Shown: positions 53,649-63,745, counted from the stretch's first letter. The stretch: 64,000 nucleotides of DNA from an uncultured Thermoguttaceae bacterium (GCA_937951625.1 CALFBP010000053.1:31389-95388); one strand, 5' to 3'. Program-made: numbers and translations. The notes: generated by a model from the sequence alone, not told the origin.

Positions 53649-54937
53649 CGACCCGCGTGCATGAGTTCTTCGATTTCGTCGGCCTCGATCGGGACGTCGG
53701 CCAGCAAATCTTCATTGCCCGAGTCCGTAATCAAGATGTCCGTCTCCAGCCGGATCCCGAAGCCTTCCTCCCGAACGTAAATGGCTGGTTCGCAGGTCAA
53801 GACCCAGCCGGGTTGCATGGGCTGGGTGGTGAAGCCAACGTCGTGAACATCGAGGCCCAAGGGGTGCGAAACCCCGTGCATGAAATACTTTTTGAAGGCG
53901 GGCTTCTCGGGGTCCTGTTTCTTGATGTCCGCAGGCCGCAACAGTCCAAGCTGGAGAAGCTCTTCCTCGATCAGTTTCTCAGCGTCTTTTTGCAGCTCCT
54001 TGGGAAGTTTGCCGGGAACCATCCGCCGGATAGTTTCACGCAAAACGCGAAGCACGGCGTTGTAAACTTGTTTCTGCCGTCGGGTGAAGCGACCGCTGAT
54101 GGGAATCGTGCGAGTCAAATCCGAGCGGTAATGGGCGTAGCTGGCCCCCACGTCCAGCAAGAGCAAGTCGCCTTTGCGACAGACCTGATCGTTTTGAATA
54201 TAGTGCAGCACGCAGTTGTTCTCGCCCGAGGCCACAATAGGCGTGTAGGCAAAGCCGCCTCCACCGCGGATGAACTCGTGGGCGAGTTCGGCCTCGATCT
54301 CGGTTTCGGTGATGCCGGGCCGGACGAACTTCAACACCCGCTCGAATCCCCGCGCGGTCAGTTCACAGGCCTGACGAATGACGGCCACCTCTAACGGCGA
54401 TTTCACGATCCGCAACTGCGCCATCAGCCGCGCCAACCGCTGATAGTCGTGCAGCGGGTAGCGGGCCAAGCAGTCCCGGACGAATCGGGCATCGCGGGTC
54501 TCGACCTCGATTACCGCCCGAGGGTGTTCATTCGAGTTCAAATACACGTGCTCGCACTCGCACATCAGCCGATGAAAGATGGGACGGAATTCATTGAGCC
54601 AATGCACGCGCTCGATGCCGCTGATCTTTCGGGCCTGTTCCTTCGTCAGCTTGCGTCCCTCCCAAGTGGCAAGCTGCTCGTTGGTTTCCCGCAAAAATAG
54701 CAACTCGCGGTGCTTCTCCTCGTCGGCATCGGGGGCCAATACGAGGATCGTTTCCTCCTGGTCGATGCCGGTCAAATAGAACAGGTCAGAGTTGGGCACC
54801 AAGGGCAAGCTGCCGTCGGCGTTGGTAGGCAAGACGTCATTGGCATTCACGACCACCACCGAGTTCTTCAATAGCCGCCGCTTCAGGTTCTCGCGGTTGG
54901 TCCTGAACAACTCGGGGTCGATGGGGCGATAGCGCAT
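53645..54937 (-). CDS. pepP: Xaa-Pro aminopeptidase
   Basis: 430 aa. It cuts the first residue from peptides with proline second, using two metal ions (usually Mn). The creatinase-like N-domain includes FYLTGIDQEETILVLAPDA. The metal ligands appear in order in LLLDVGASYAHYRSDLTRT (two Asp), MHGVSHPLGLDVHD (His), LTCEPAIYV (Glu) and IRLETDILIT (Glu). The ATG at 54937 is chosen by family length; upstream frame is non-coding in look. It shares a transcript with mqnE. Confidence 0.95.
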   Translation of the reverse strand: MRYRPIDPELFRTNRENLKRRLLKNSVVVVNANDVLPTNADGSLPLVPNSDLFYLTGIDQEETILVLAPDADEEKHRELLFLRETNEQLATWEGRKLTKEQARKISGIERVHWLNEFRPIFHRLMCECEHVYLNSNEHPRAVIEVETRDARFVRDCLARYPLHDYQRLARLMAQLRIVKSPLEVAVIRQACELTARGFERVLKFVRPGITETEIEAELAHEFIRGGGGFAYTPIVASGENNCVLHYIQNDQVCRKGDLLLLDVGASYAHYRSDLTRTIPISGRFTRRQKQVYNAVLRVLRETIRRMVPGKLPKELQKDAEKLIEEELLQLGLLRPADIKKQDPEKPAFKKYFMHGVSHPLGLDVHDVGFTTQPMQPGWVLTCEPAIYVREEGFGIRLETDILITDSGNEDLLADVPIEADEIEELMHAGR

Positions 54938-55330
54938 GGTTTCCGAATTTCCCTGAGTTTTGTAAAAGGCACGAACGAGACAAACGAGCGGCAGGCCGTG
55001 TGCGAAACGCCGCCCTTGCCACAAATGGGAGGCCGCTGCCCACAACCCCGCTGGTGCTTGGTCTACTTGGGTAACCCCATCATATCCCGGTGTGGCCCTC
55101 GCCGCCACGCTTGCTTGCTCCATAAAATAAGTCAGGGCGGGCCAAGGCCAACACACAAGGCCTGGGTGATGGGGTTCGTGGCGGTCGGTTTTTTCGGTCC
55201 GCGGATGGCTCTCGATGACCTTCGGCCACGATCGCCTAAGGTCTAATCCTATCTCCTACGAGGGCTGCCCCACGCCGGGACGCTTCGATCTGCCTGCCCG
55301 ATCCAATTGAAAAACTAGGGAGACTTGCTG
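54938..55330. other. Divergent intergenic region, pepP/RMF-like gene
   Basis: About 393 bases. No gene and no clear promoter seen. Confidence 0.5.
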
Positions 55331-55516
55331 ATGAGTGACGCTTACCAAGAGGGCCGTGCGGCATTTCAAAAAGGACTCAAATTGGAAAACAACCCCTACA
55401 GCGAGAACAGCGAGCAGAGAAAGCGTTGGGAAGAGGGCTGGGAGGAGGCAATGATGGAAGCCGATCTCAAACGTCCGACTCCCTGCACCGGCGAACGCCC
55501 CCGACCGGGAACCTAA
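55331..55516 (+). CDS. RMF-like small protein (ribosome modulation factor family)
   Basis: 61 aa. The pattern AYQEGRAAFQKGLKLENNPY then RKRWEEGWEEAM matches the E. coli RMF layout (Y-x2-G-x2-A, CPY, W-x2-GW-x2-A). RMF pairs ribosomes into inactive 100S particles in stationary phase. Here Asn replaces the Cys before Pro-Tyr. The start at 55331 has GGGAGA upstream. Related short proteins also occur in phage and plasmid contexts, so the assignment is by motif only. Confidence 0.7.
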   Translation: MSDAYQEGRAAFQKGLKLENNPYSENSEQRKRWEEGWEEAMMEADLKRPTPCTGERPRPGT

Positions 55517-55530
55517 TGCTTAGGCGTCGG
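55501..55530. terminator. Hairpin at the convergent RMF-like/rluD junction
   Basis: Inner stem CCTAA-TGC-TTAGG (55512-55524) spans the TAA stop of the RMF-like gene. Outer arms CCGAC (55501-55505) and GTCGG (55526-55530) extend it. No T-run, but its position between converging genes suggests a terminator. Confidence 0.4.
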
Positions 55531-55541
55531 GCCTGTGAACG

Positions 55542-56549
55542 CTAACAGCGCCGGGGCCGCCACCGCTTGAGCTCCTGGAGCACGGCTTGGATGTCCCCTG
55601 GCAGCGGGGCTTCGAAATCCAGCCGCTTTCCCGTCGCCGGGTGGTCCAGCCGGAGGCGTAAGGCGTGCAGGGCTTGGCGATCGAGGATCACTTCCTGATC
55701 GGCCGGATCGCGACGGAGCTCGCCTCGGGTGAGCCGGGCCCGGCCCCCGTAGTGACGATCGCAAAGCACGGGGCAACCAATGTGGCCCAAGTGGACCCGA
55801 ATCTGGTGCGTCCGACCCGTTTTCGGCAATATCCGCATCGCGGCAAATCCTTCAAAACGCTCCACGACCTCGTAAAACGTCTCCGCCCAGCGACTCCGTG
55901 GATGATCGCGGCGGATGGCCATTTTTTCGCGCTCGTGGGGATGGGCGCCGATCGGCTGCTCGATGCGGTCGCGGTCCAACTGAGGGTCGCCCGATACGAT
56001 CGCAAAATACTCCTTCTCCACACGGCGCTCTTGAAACTGGGTAGCCAAGATGCCGTGGGCGACGTCGTTCTTGGCCACGACGATCACCCCGCTGGTATCG
56101 CGGTCCAACCGATGAACGATACCCGGGCGACAGGGACCGCCCAACGTGCTCAGTTGGCCGCCAAAATGGTATTGAATCGCACTGGCCAGCGTTCCGGACC
56201 AATGTCCGCGGGCGGGATGGACTACCATGCCCGGCGGCTTGTTGATCGCCGCCAGCCAATCATCCTCATAGAGAATATCTAGGGGGATTGGTTCGGGTTT
56301 GGGGGCCTCGCGCGGCAGTTCCGGCAAAGTGACCCGAACGCGTTGGCCGGGATGGAGCCGATAACTCGGTTTTCCTCCCCGGTCGTCCACCTGGACCCCT
56401 CCCGCCGTGATGATCCGCCGAAGATGAACTCGGCTGTAGTTGGGGAAATGATGCGACAGGAAGACGTCTAGCCGCCAGCCCGATTGATCCAGACCGACCG
56501 TCAGCTCCACCGATCCTGACGACAGATCCCCAGAGTTCACGGCAAGCAT
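55542..56549 (-). CDS. RluA-family 23S rRNA pseudouridine synthase (RluD-like)
   Basis: 335 aa. An S4 RNA-binding domain covers residues about 20-75 (RLDVFLSHHFPNYSRVHLRRII). The catalytic motif HRLDRDTSG is at 146-154 with Asp149 as nucleophile, and GRTHQIRVHLGHIGCPVLCD is the conserved late block. It turns uridines of large-subunit rRNA to pseudouridine; in E. coli the RluD sites are 1911, 1915 and 1917. It follows the membrane repeat-protein gene on the same strand by about 200 bases. Confidence 0.94.
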   Translation of the reverse strand: MLAVNSGDLSSGSVELTVGLDQSGWRLDVFLSHHFPNYSRVHLRRIITAGGVQVDDRGGKPSYRLHPGQRVRVTLPELPREAPKPEPIPLDILYEDDWLAAINKPPGMVVHPARGHWSGTLASAIQYHFGGQLSTLGGPCRPGIVHRLDRDTSGVIVVAKNDVAHGILATQFQERRVEKEYFAIVSGDPQLDRDRIEQPIGAHPHEREKMAIRRDHPRSRWAETFYEVVERFEGFAAMRILPKTGRTHQIRVHLGHIGCPVLCDRHYGGRARLTRGELRRDPADQEVILDRQALHALRLRLDHPATGKRLDFEAPLPGDIQAVLQELKRWRPRRC

Positions 56550-56750
56550 TTCGCAGCCAGGACCTCACCGACCAGCGTGCGCGACTTTACTGGGCGAGTG
56601 CCCTTTTTTTGCAGCGAATATCAACAAAACCGGGACTCTCCCGTCGCGGGTGAAGGGACCATGCCTGGTCTCCTACCCGCAACGCCCAACGACGTGCGCC
56701 ACTCTCCAGTGTGCAAGCGTCTGCGTTCTGCGGAGCGTGGGCGTGGCGGA

Positions 56751-57665
56751 CTATTTGCTTGGCGGATCGACTTTGGCAGGAGCCGCCTGCGAGGGCTCTG
56801 CCTGCGGGTCTTTTTTCTGGGGCTCCCCCTTAGCCGGTTCGGTCGCGGCTGGCTCGGATTTCGTCGCTTTTTCGCTCGACGCCTTTCCGCTGTCCTCGGT
56901 GTTGGCGCCCTTGACCTTCAGGTCATCCAGTTTCAAGAGCTTAGAGAATTCCGAGGGGCTGTTGTCGGGAAGATTGCTGTCGTCAAAGGGGAGTGTTTTT
57001 TGGCTGGGCTCCGGCTCCTTGGAAATTGGCCGCGCCGGAGTGAAGGCCGCGAACTTATCATAAAAAACCTTGGTTTCCTGGGCCTTCAGCCGCTGGATCT
57101 GTTCCTCCGCCAGACGTTTGTAACTTCCCGAGGGCCACTTTGCGACCAGTTCTTCGTAGTCGGCAATCGCCTTGGGAAGCTCGCCTTCGCCCTGACGGCT
57201 GCCGCTGACGGCCTCATACGCCCGCGCTCGGCCGAACAGCGCCCGCTGGCGAAGTTCGGCCTGCCGCGTCTCGTTCAGAACGGTCGTGTAGTCTTCGATG
57301 GCTCGCCGCAATTCCTGGGCCGCCGTGGCCTTGTCACTGAAAAGTTGCATGCAGGCGCTAGCCAATCGGGCATCGGCCGCGACTACGAGTGCCCAATGCG
57401 CCACGGGGGTGCCGGGATAGTCCTCGGCAATCCGTTCCATCGCGGCATAATTGTCGGCGGCCATGGCGCTGTAGAAGGCCTCCCATGCCTCAGCCGAAGC
57501 ACGCTCGCGCCATCGCGGCCAGCCAATCGCCACTCCCGCGACCACCGCCAACACGACCAAAACGACCAGAATCCAGTTGGCGTAAGGCTTGATATCCTGA
57601 ATCGTTTGGCCAAGCCAATCGGCCAAGACATTGGTTTCCAATTTGTGGCGTTCTTCGGCCTTCAT
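56751..57665 (-). CDS. Membrane-anchored helical-repeat (TPR-like) protein
   Basis: 304 aa from the ATG at 57665 (AAAGG upstream). A short cytoplasmic leader (EERHKLETNVLADWLGQTI) precedes one membrane helix (residues 31-50, WILVVLVVLAVVAGVAIGW). The exposed part has three or four helix pairs of tetratricopeptide type (YSAMAADNYAAMERIAEDYPGTPVAHWA, then a similar segment ending LAEEQIQRL). The last 70 residues are Lys/Pro/Ala/Glu-rich and disordered. The layout recalls YfgM/Tol-linked proteins, which help folding at the membrane. It lies between clpX and rluD on one strand. Confidence 0.82.
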   Translation of the reverse strand: MKAEERHKLETNVLADWLGQTIQDIKPYANWILVVLVVLAVVAGVAIGWPRWRERASAEAWEAFYSAMAADNYAAMERIAEDYPGTPVAHWALVVAADARLASACMQLFSDKATAAQELRRAIEDYTTVLNETRQAELRQRALFGRARAYEAVSGSRQGEGELPKAIADYEELVAKWPSGSYKRLAEEQIQRLKAQETKVFYDKFAAFTPARPISKEPEPSQKTLPFDDSNLPDNSPSEFSKLLKLDDLKVKGANTEDSGKASSEKATKSEPAATEPAKGEPQKKDPQAEPSQAAPAKVDPPSK

Positions 57666-58064
57666 GTTGACCTTTCGTCCCCCAACGAGGCTTAGCGATC
57701 CCGATACGCTGTATTCATCCCCGGTCCGCTGCCATTGGCATCCCGTAAACCGTGCAATATAGGAAGGCAAGCGACAGGGCGTCAATATCGGGCGGGGGGA
57801 ACCCTTCTTCTAGGTGGGAAGACGTCGGGCGACGCCGGCTTTTCTGTTGGCCGATCTCGATTCTGGTGCCTATCCGGGCCATTCTGACAGGACGCTGCGG
57901 AATTGCATCAGTAACGGCGTTTTTTTCGCCAGACCGCCGTTGCTTTCGGCATTGAGGGATGTCCAGGAAGACGAAGTGGAAATCGATCGAGACGCGCCCC
58001 CGCGATGCCACCAGTCTTTCTCGCGGTGCGCGGCGTTGACCCGGAGAAGGGGGGATGACGAATG
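57666..58064. other. Intergenic region, clpX/helical-repeat gene
   Basis: About 400 bases, the leader of the helical-repeat gene. No gene recognised. Confidence 0.5.
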
Positions 58065-59354
58065 CTAGGCGCTTTTGTGCTTGGCCTCGGCCATGGGAAA
58101 CAGCTTGGCCCGGCCCGCCACCACGTCCTCGGTGACCACGTAGGTCAGGCCCTGCGGCTGTTCAGGAAGCTCGAACATGATGTCGAGCATGAGTTCTTCG
58201 ACGATGGAGCGGAGTCCCCGGGCCCCGGTGTCCTTTGCATGCGCTTTTTCAGCAATCGCGCGGACCGCGCCTTCGGTGAACTCCAGTTTGGCATTCTCCA
58301 TGGCGAACAATTCCTGGTATTGGCGGCAAAGGGCGTTTTTCGGCTCGCGAAGGACGCGGCAGAGGGCGTCCACGTCGAGCGGAAGCAGGGGGGAAACGAC
58401 CGGCAGACGCCCAATCAACTCGGGAATCATGCCGAACTGAAGGATGTCGTCGCTGGTGACCAGCGGCAATAACTCGGCAAGCTCCATTTCATTGGTCCGT
58501 AGGCCCGAGTCCTGCATAAAACCGATGGTTCGCTTGCCGAGGCGTTTGGCAATGATTTTCTCCAGGCCGACGAACGTGCCGCCGCAAATGAAGAGGATGT
58601 CGGTCGTATCGATTTGGATGTATTGCTGCTCCGGGTGTTTCCGGCCACCTTGGGGCGGTACATTGGCGATGGTGCCTTCGAGCATCTTGAGCAAGGCCTG
58701 CTGCACACCTTCGCCCGAGACGTCGCGGGTAATTGAAATGTTTTGGCTGGTTTTGCCGATCTTATCGATTTCGTCGATGTAGATGATACCGCGTTGGGCG
58801 GCCTCGATGTCGAAATCGGCGGCGTGCAGAAGCTTCAAAAGCAGATTTTCGACGTCCTCACCCACGTAGCCCGCCTCCGTCAGCGTGGTGGCGTCGCCAA
58901 TGGCAAAGGGGACATCGAGGATTCGGGCCAGCGTTTGGGCGAGGAGCGTCTTGCCGCAGCCGGTGGGACCGAGCAAGAGGATGTTCGACTTGTCGATGAC
59001 CACGTCCGAAACGGTGTGCTTTCGCGACAGCCGCTTGTAGTGGTTGTGAACGGCCACGGAAAGGACTTTTTTGGCGTGTTCTTGGCCGATCACGTACTCG
59101 TCCAACTGGCGCATGATTTCCCGCGGCGAAGGGATCTTGGCGAAAGACTCCTTGCCCGGCCCCCGGCGACGCCGCTCCTGATCGAGGATCGACTGGCACA
59201 AGTCGATACACTCGCCGCAGATGTAGACGTCGCCCGGCCCTTCGACCAAAGGCCCCACGTCACGATAGCTTTTGCGACAAAAGGAACAGAAGGCGTTTTT
59301 CTTCGTGGTTCCCGTTCCGCGACGTCCTGAGTTGAAATCCCGTCCAGTTGGCAT
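58065..59354 (-). CDS. clpX: ATP-dependent Clp protease ATP-binding subunit ClpX
   Basis: 429 aa. An AAA+ unfoldase that feeds tagged proteins to ClpP. The zinc-binding domain has Cys23, Cys26, Cys46 and Cys49. Walker A GPTGCGKT is at 129-136, the pore loop is GYVGED, Walker B is [10 protein letters not shown], and the RKH loop GRKHP is present. The ATG at 59354 has AAGGAA upstream. clpP is not adjacent, which differs from the usual clpPX order. Confidence 0.98.
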   Translation of the reverse strand: MPTGRDFNSGRRGTGTTKKNAFCSFCRKSYRDVGPLVEGPGDVYICGECIDLCQSILDQERRRRGPGKESFAKIPSPREIMRQLDEYVIGQEHAKKVLSVAVHNHYKRLSRKHTVSDVVIDKSNILLLGPTGCGKTLLAQTLARILDVPFAIGDATTLTEAGYVGEDVENLLLKLLHAADFDIEAAQRGIIYIDEIDKIGKTSQNISITRDVSGEGVQQALLKMLEGTIANVPPQGGRKHPEQQYIQIDTTDILFICGGTFVGLEKIIAKRLGKRTIGFMQDSGLRTNEMELAELLPLVTSDDILQFGMIPELIGRLPVVSPLLPLDVDALCRVLREPKNALCRQYQELFAMENAKLEFTEGAVRAIAEKAHAKDTGARGLRSIVEELMLDIMFELPEQPQGLTYVVTEDVVAGRAKLFPMAEAKHKSA

Positions 59355-59710
59355 GCGAATTCCTTCATCGTCCCACCTGCCGCCTCCGTCCCTGAGCGAG
59401 GCAAGCGGAAGGGCTCCCATGGAAGCTCCATCATCGGCCGCGCGATCCGCCGCCCTGACTGAAATCGCGTGGGCGAAGGGTGACTCAGTGCTCCAATTCC
59501 ACGATTCTGCTTGATCCTACGCTCGGCGCCTAACGAGGGTTCCGCCATGCGGGAGTACAATCGGGGCGATCCTGCCGTACCGCCGCACCCCGTTTTCCTT
59601 ACCGCGGAAACAGAGCAGCCGCACAGGCGGTTGGCAGGCAGCGGAGTCTGCCAAGACAAATTCCTCGCCGATCTCCGAAACTCCCAACCTTGGCCTCCCT
59701 AAAGCTGGTT
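59355..59710. other. Region upstream of clpX
   Basis: About 356 bases, the likely clpX promoter region. No gene and no clear consensus promoter. Confidence 0.5.
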
Positions 59711-59971
59711 CTAATCTTTTACTTCTTTGTCCTTCAAGTCCTCTACGACGCGGTCAGCAAGCCGCGTTTTTATTGTTCGGAACTCCGCATCGCTCAGACC
59801 ACCTTGAGCGTGGACGTCGCGAAACTTTGACAAAAGCTCAATTTCGGAACGATCCTCTTCCTTCGCACTCCTCCGAACCCGCACGATCACAAACACTGCC
59901 ACGATGGTCAGCAGGACGAGGATAAGCAAAGAAAGGGCCAAATCGGCAACGGGGTCTTGCACTCGCCACAT
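59711..59971 (-). CDS. Small membrane protein with SHOCT-like tail
   Basis: 86 aa from the ATG at 59971; the frame is open to 60067. One membrane helix (ALSLLILVLLTIVAVFVIV, residues about 11-29) is followed by a basic/acidic linker and a C-terminal SHOCT-like domain: SKFRDVHAQGGLSDAEFRTIK. SHOCT domains are short helical pairs thought to aid oligomerisation. The function is unknown. Confidence 0.65.
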   Translation of the reverse strand: MWRVQDPVADLALSLLILVLLTIVAVFVIVRVRRSAKEEDRSEIELLSKFRDVHAQGGLSDAEFRTIKTRLADRVVEDLKDKEVKD

Positions 59972-60228
59972 CGCGCAACCACGCCAGCACACGATTGCCC
60001 CCCCACCATTATCGACCCGAGGCCAGATCAAGTCCAGAACACGCTTCCCCAACAGCGCCACCGACAAAATCCCCCCACTTTCTCAATTCACCCTGATTGA
60101 CACCGATCTGGGAAACCTTTAAGCTCTCGTCCTGTCGAAATTGGACGCCGAACCGAACCGCGATCGGGCGCAAGAGGAATTGGCGAGCCGGCGATAATCT
60201 CAGTCACTAACTCAAGGAAATCCGTATC

Positions 60229-60873
60229 ATGTCGCGCCTGACGCAGCTCGAGCGTATCCTCAAATGTGGAGTGGTGGCCATCATTCGGGCCCAAAGCGGC
60301 GAAATGCTCGCCGACGCGGCAGCCGCTTTGGCAGCCGGAGGTGTCGAAGCCGTGGAGGTGACTTTCACGGTTCCCAAGGCCCACAAAATCCTCGAAGAAG
60401 TCGCGAATCGCTTGGGTGACGCGATCGTGCTAGGAGCCGGTACGGTCCTCGACGGGGAAACAGCGAGAATCGCGATCCTAGCGGGAGCCGAATTCGTGGT
60501 CGGGCCAAACGTAAATCTTGACGTTATCCGCATGGCCCACCGTTATGACAAACTGGCCTTTCCAGGGGCTTTTACCCCAACCGAAGTGGTTTCCGCTTGG
60601 GAGGCCGGCGCAGATATCGTCAAGATCTTTCCGTCGGATTTCGTGGGTCCAGGCTATCTGAAAGCTTTATCCGGTCCTTTACCCCAAGTCCGACTGATGC
60701 CGACCGGCGGAGTGAATCTGCAAACGGCCGCCGAGTTCCTTCGCGCTGGCGCCTGCGCCTTGGGCATCGGTGGCGCCCTCGTCGAGCCCAAAGCTTTGGC
60801 GGACCGAAACCTGGTTCGCATCGAGTCGCTGGCTCGACAATACGTGGAAATTGTCAAGTCAACGCGCGGGTAG
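60229..60873 (+). CDS. eda: KDPG aldolase (2-dehydro-3-deoxy-phosphogluconate aldolase)
   Basis: 214 aa, the usual length. It splits KDPG to pyruvate and glyceraldehyde-3-phosphate in the Entner-Doudoroff route. The Schiff-base lysine is Lys132 in VKIFPS, Glu43 in EVTF is the proton-transfer residue, and Thr72 is in GAGTV. The ATG has AAGGAA upstream. It is monocistronic. An activity on the related 2-keto-4-hydroxyglutarate or KDPGal cannot be excluded. Confidence 0.93.
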   Translation: MSRLTQLERILKCGVVAIIRAQSGEMLADAAAALAAGGVEAVEVTFTVPKAHKILEEVANRLGDAIVLGAGTVLDGETARIAILAGAEFVVGPNVNLDVIRMAHRYDKLAFPGAFTPTEVVSAWEAGADIVKIFPSDFVGPGYLKALSGPLPQVRLMPTGGVNLQTAAEFLRAGACALGIGGALVEPKALADRNLVRIESLARQYVEIVKSTRG

Positions 60874-60927
60874 GATTTCCTGCGGCCCCTGCTCGGTGAA
60901 GACCGAATTTTCGCCCAGCAAAAATCC
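60873..60927 (+). terminator. Possible terminator after eda
   Basis: TCGGT-GAAG-ACCGA (60893-60906) followed by ATTTT, inside outer arms GGATTT (60873-60878) and AAATCC (60922-60927). The inner stem is only 5 bp. Confidence 0.35.
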
Positions 60928-61123
60928 ACGCCCTCGCGGGGGGCAGGAGACCAGTGCTTCATCAGGGGAGTTTAATTGGCGGTCGGGATGAGGTTCGCCA
61001 ATCCCCAGCGATTCCATCCTTCGCCTGTGCGGAGGACACGCCCGGTCAGCTTACCCCTCTTTCTCATTCCCGCCAGTCCCACCGGCCCGTCAACCGATAA
61101 AGATTACGGTGGAGTAGCGGAAG

Positions 61124-62440
61124 ATGTTTCCATTAGCATTGGTGGGAATCGCATTGCTCTGGACCGTTGCAGCCGGCCCGCCCACGGGCGGTGCCGCGGC
61201 GGAGGACGGCTTGGTCCGCCCCATCTATACACGGCAGACCTATTTTGCGATCCCCTTTCGCATGGAGACTCCGACTGCGGCCGATAGCCGCCAGCCGATT
61301 CAAGTTCTTCTGTATGTCTCCACGAATCGTGGCGCGACCTGGGACTTGAACAGTCAAGTAGATCCGGAGAAGGGGCATTTTTTGTTTCGGGCCGGGAGCG
61401 ACGGGGAGTTTTGGTTCCTCCTTCGCACGGCAGTTCCAGGGCCACAGCTTCAGCCACCAGTGAACGAGAAGCCGGGCCTCCGCGTCATTGTGGACACCGT
61501 TCCCCCGAAATTGGAACTGGCCGCGGAGCGCGGGAGTAGTGGTCAAGTCGTGGTGCGTTGGCGAGTGACTGAGTCGCACCTCAAACCAGAATCTCTCACC
61601 ATCCAGTATCGTGCGGAATTCGACAAGCCGTGGCAAACGGTAGCGATCGACCGCTTGCCCGAGGCAACCAATGGACCTGAACACGTCGGCGAAGCCACGT
61701 GGTGGTTGCCGGTGGGGGTGGAACGGGTTGAAATTCGTGGGGAAGTGGCGGACATGGCGGGCAACACCGCGGTGAGCCACGCCCAGTTGGGCTCGGACTT
61801 GTCGGCCATCCCCAGGCCTCGCCCTGCTCCAGACAGCGATCCTATCGCCGCTTCTTCGCCGCAGGATGGTGAGCAGAGCAAGGGATTGCCGCAACTCAAC
61901 TCGCCGGAACGAGGGAACCAGAACCGCCTGCCGAGTTCGGCCTGGCGTCCCGTCCGATTCCCGCAGGGAACGTCGGCAACCGTGGTCCGCTCGCAGGGAT
62001 CGAACGTTGTGGTCAGTCCCGAAGCGAGCCATTCTCCACCCACGCCCAAGGAACACCCCACGCCGCGTGTCCGCGTGGTCAATAGCTTGACGTTCGCGTT
62101 GGAGTACGAGCTTGGCCAGGATGCGCCTCAGGAGGCGGGACAAATCGAGTTTTGGGGCACGGCCGACGGCGGCCAGACGTGGCTGAACTACGGGATCGAT
62201 CCAGACCGTCGCAGCCCCATGGTGATCACTGTTTTGGCGGAGGGCCTCTACGGCTTTCGAATCCAGGTCCGCAGCGCGGCGGAAGACGCGCGGCCGCATG
62301 AGCCCGGCTCGGATCTCCCAGAACTTTGGGTACTCGTCCGTCGCGGGGCGCCCTCCGTCAGTCCTTCGGCACTTTCCGCTCGAATCGTCGATGCGCATCC
62401 GGTCAACCCACCTCGACCGGATCAGGGCGCCGGGCTATGA
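61124..62440 (+). CDS. Secreted protein of unknown function, 438 aa
   Basis: Signal peptide at residues 1-25 (LALVGIALLWTVAAG). Three or four beta-sandwich-like segments follow (FRMETPTAADSRQPIQVLLYV, LTIQYRAEFDKPWQTVAI, IEFWGTADGGQTWLNYGI). Two Asp-box-like turns (STNRGATW, TADGGQTW) suggest beta structure but not a full propeller. A Pro/Ser-rich linker occupies about residues 225-320. It resembles conserved planctomycete exported proteins. GGAG precedes the ATG. It ends seven bases before holA, so the two are probably co-transcribed. Confidence 0.8.
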   Translation: MFPLALVGIALLWTVAAGPPTGGAAAEDGLVRPIYTRQTYFAIPFRMETPTAADSRQPIQVLLYVSTNRGATWDLNSQVDPEKGHFLFRAGSDGEFWFLLRTAVPGPQLQPPVNEKPGLRVIVDTVPPKLELAAERGSSGQVVVRWRVTESHLKPESLTIQYRAEFDKPWQTVAIDRLPEATNGPEHVGEATWWLPVGVERVEIRGEVADMAGNTAVSHAQLGSDLSAIPRPRPAPDSDPIAASSPQDGEQSKGLPQLNSPERGNQNRLPSSAWRPVRFPQGTSATVVRSQGSNVVVSPEASHSPPTPKEHPTPRVRVVNSLTFALEYELGQDAPQEAGQIEFWGTADGGQTWLNYGIDPDRRSPMVITVLAEGLYGFRIQVRSAAEDARPHEPGSDLPELWVLVRRGAPSVSPSALSARIVDAHPVNPPRPDQGAGL

Positions 62441-62447
62441 TGACTGC

Positions 62448-63509
62448 ATGGCCGGCACGAAGCCCATCCACGCGATCGACTTTCTCGACACCGGCGAGAT
62501 GCCAACGGTGCCGCCCGTGTGTGTCGTTTTCGGGACCGAGTCGTTCTTGAAACGCAAGGTCGTGGCGCGGATCCGCGAGGCCGTGCTCGGCCAGGGCGAG
62601 GGCGAATTTTCGCTGGCGACGTTCGACGGCCACAACGCCACCTGTGCCGAGGTCTTCCAAGAACTCGCCACCTTGGCGATGTTCGGCGGCAGCAGGCGGC
62701 TGGTGGTCGTGGAACAGGCAGACGAATTCGTCAGCCGTTATCGAGCGGAACTGGAGCATTATGTTTCGCACCCGAAGGCGAGCGGCGTACTGCTGTTGGA
62801 GGTGGCCACCTGGCAGGCGACAACCCGGTTGTATAAGGCCGTAGCGGCGAACGGACTTCAGGTGGAATGCACTTCGCCCCCGCCCGCCCGCCTTACCCCT
62901 TGGTTGATTGGACTCGCTCGAAAAGAGCACCGTGCAAGGCTTTCCTCCGGCGTGGCGGAACAGTTGGTTGAGATGATAGGGCCCGATCTGGGGCTGCTCG
63001 ACCAAGAGTTGGCGAAACTCGCATTGAGCGCCGGACCTGACGGCGAGATCACGCCGGACCTTGTCTGCCGCATGGTGGGGACTTGGCGTGCCAAGACCGC
63101 CTGGGACATGCTCGATGCCGCTCTGGAAGGCCACACGGCCGAGGCCCTGCTGCAATTCGATCGGCTGATGTTAGCTGGCGAACACCCGGTTGCCGTGTTG
63201 GCGCAGATTTCCAGCAGCCTGCGTCGCTTGGCCGCCGCCACGCGGTTGGTCCTCGCCGCGGAGGCCTGCGGACAGCGAATCTCATTACGCACCGCCCTCG
63301 AGCAAGCCGGCGTAAAAGGCTTTTTTCTGGCAAAGGCCGAACGGCAGCTTCGACGGCTGGGCCGCCATCGTGGCCAACGCCTGTACAAGTGGCTGCTTGA
63401 GACCGACTTGGGCCTGAAGGGCGACAGTCAGGCCGACCCTCGGCAACTGCTGGAACGTCTGCTCGTGCGACTCTCGCTCGCCCCGTCCCCTGCGATTCCC
63501 AGGGTTTGA
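62448..63509 (+). CDS. holA: DNA polymerase III subunit delta
   Basis: 353 aa. Delta opens the sliding clamp as part of the clamp loader. The opening region VCVVFGTESFLKRKVVARIRE and the AMFGGSRRLVVVEQADEF strand match HolA, followed by LVEMIGPDLGLLDQELAKLAL and a helical C-terminal collar (SSLRRLAAATRLV). Low overall similarity is normal in this family, so the order of motifs matters most. The ATG at 62448 is seven bases after the previous gene. Confidence 0.9.
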   Translation: MAGTKPIHAIDFLDTGEMPTVPPVCVVFGTESFLKRKVVARIREAVLGQGEGEFSLATFDGHNATCAEVFQELATLAMFGGSRRLVVVEQADEFVSRYRAELEHYVSHPKASGVLLLEVATWQATTRLYKAVAANGLQVECTSPPPARLTPWLIGLARKEHRARLSSGVAEQLVEMIGPDLGLLDQELAKLALSAGPDGEITPDLVCRMVGTWRAKTAWDMLDAALEGHTAEALLQFDRLMLAGEHPVAVLAQISSSLRRLAAATRLVLAAEACGQRISLRTALEQAGVKGFFLAKAERQLRRLGRHRGQRLYKWLLETDLGLKGDSQADPRQLLERLLVRLSLAPSPAIPRV

Positions 63510-63551
63510 ACGACCGGTCCCTCGCTTGTGGGCAGTTGGTTTACATTCCTA

Positions 63552-63585
63552 TTGGGGATATGATACCGCACTATATTATTATAAT
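63552..63585 (+). promoter_or_regulatory. AT-rich promoter region for rplM
   Basis: An unusually AT-rich stretch for this window. TTGGGG (63552-63557), 16 bases, TATTAT (63574-63579) is one pairing; a perfect TATAAT (63580-63585) overlaps it. Transcription would start about 150 bases before rplM. Confidence 0.4.
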
Positions 63586-63745
63586 AGTTCGCTTCCCGTT
63601 GCCAGCGCTCGAGGTTCGCTGGACAGCCATTTTTTCGCCTCGCAACACCCTTCGACACCCTTTCTTACTGTTTTCGGATGCCCCTTGTCAACCTAAAACG
63701 GGATGGCTAAACTACGTGTTTCGATATTGAAGGTTTAATGCAAAG

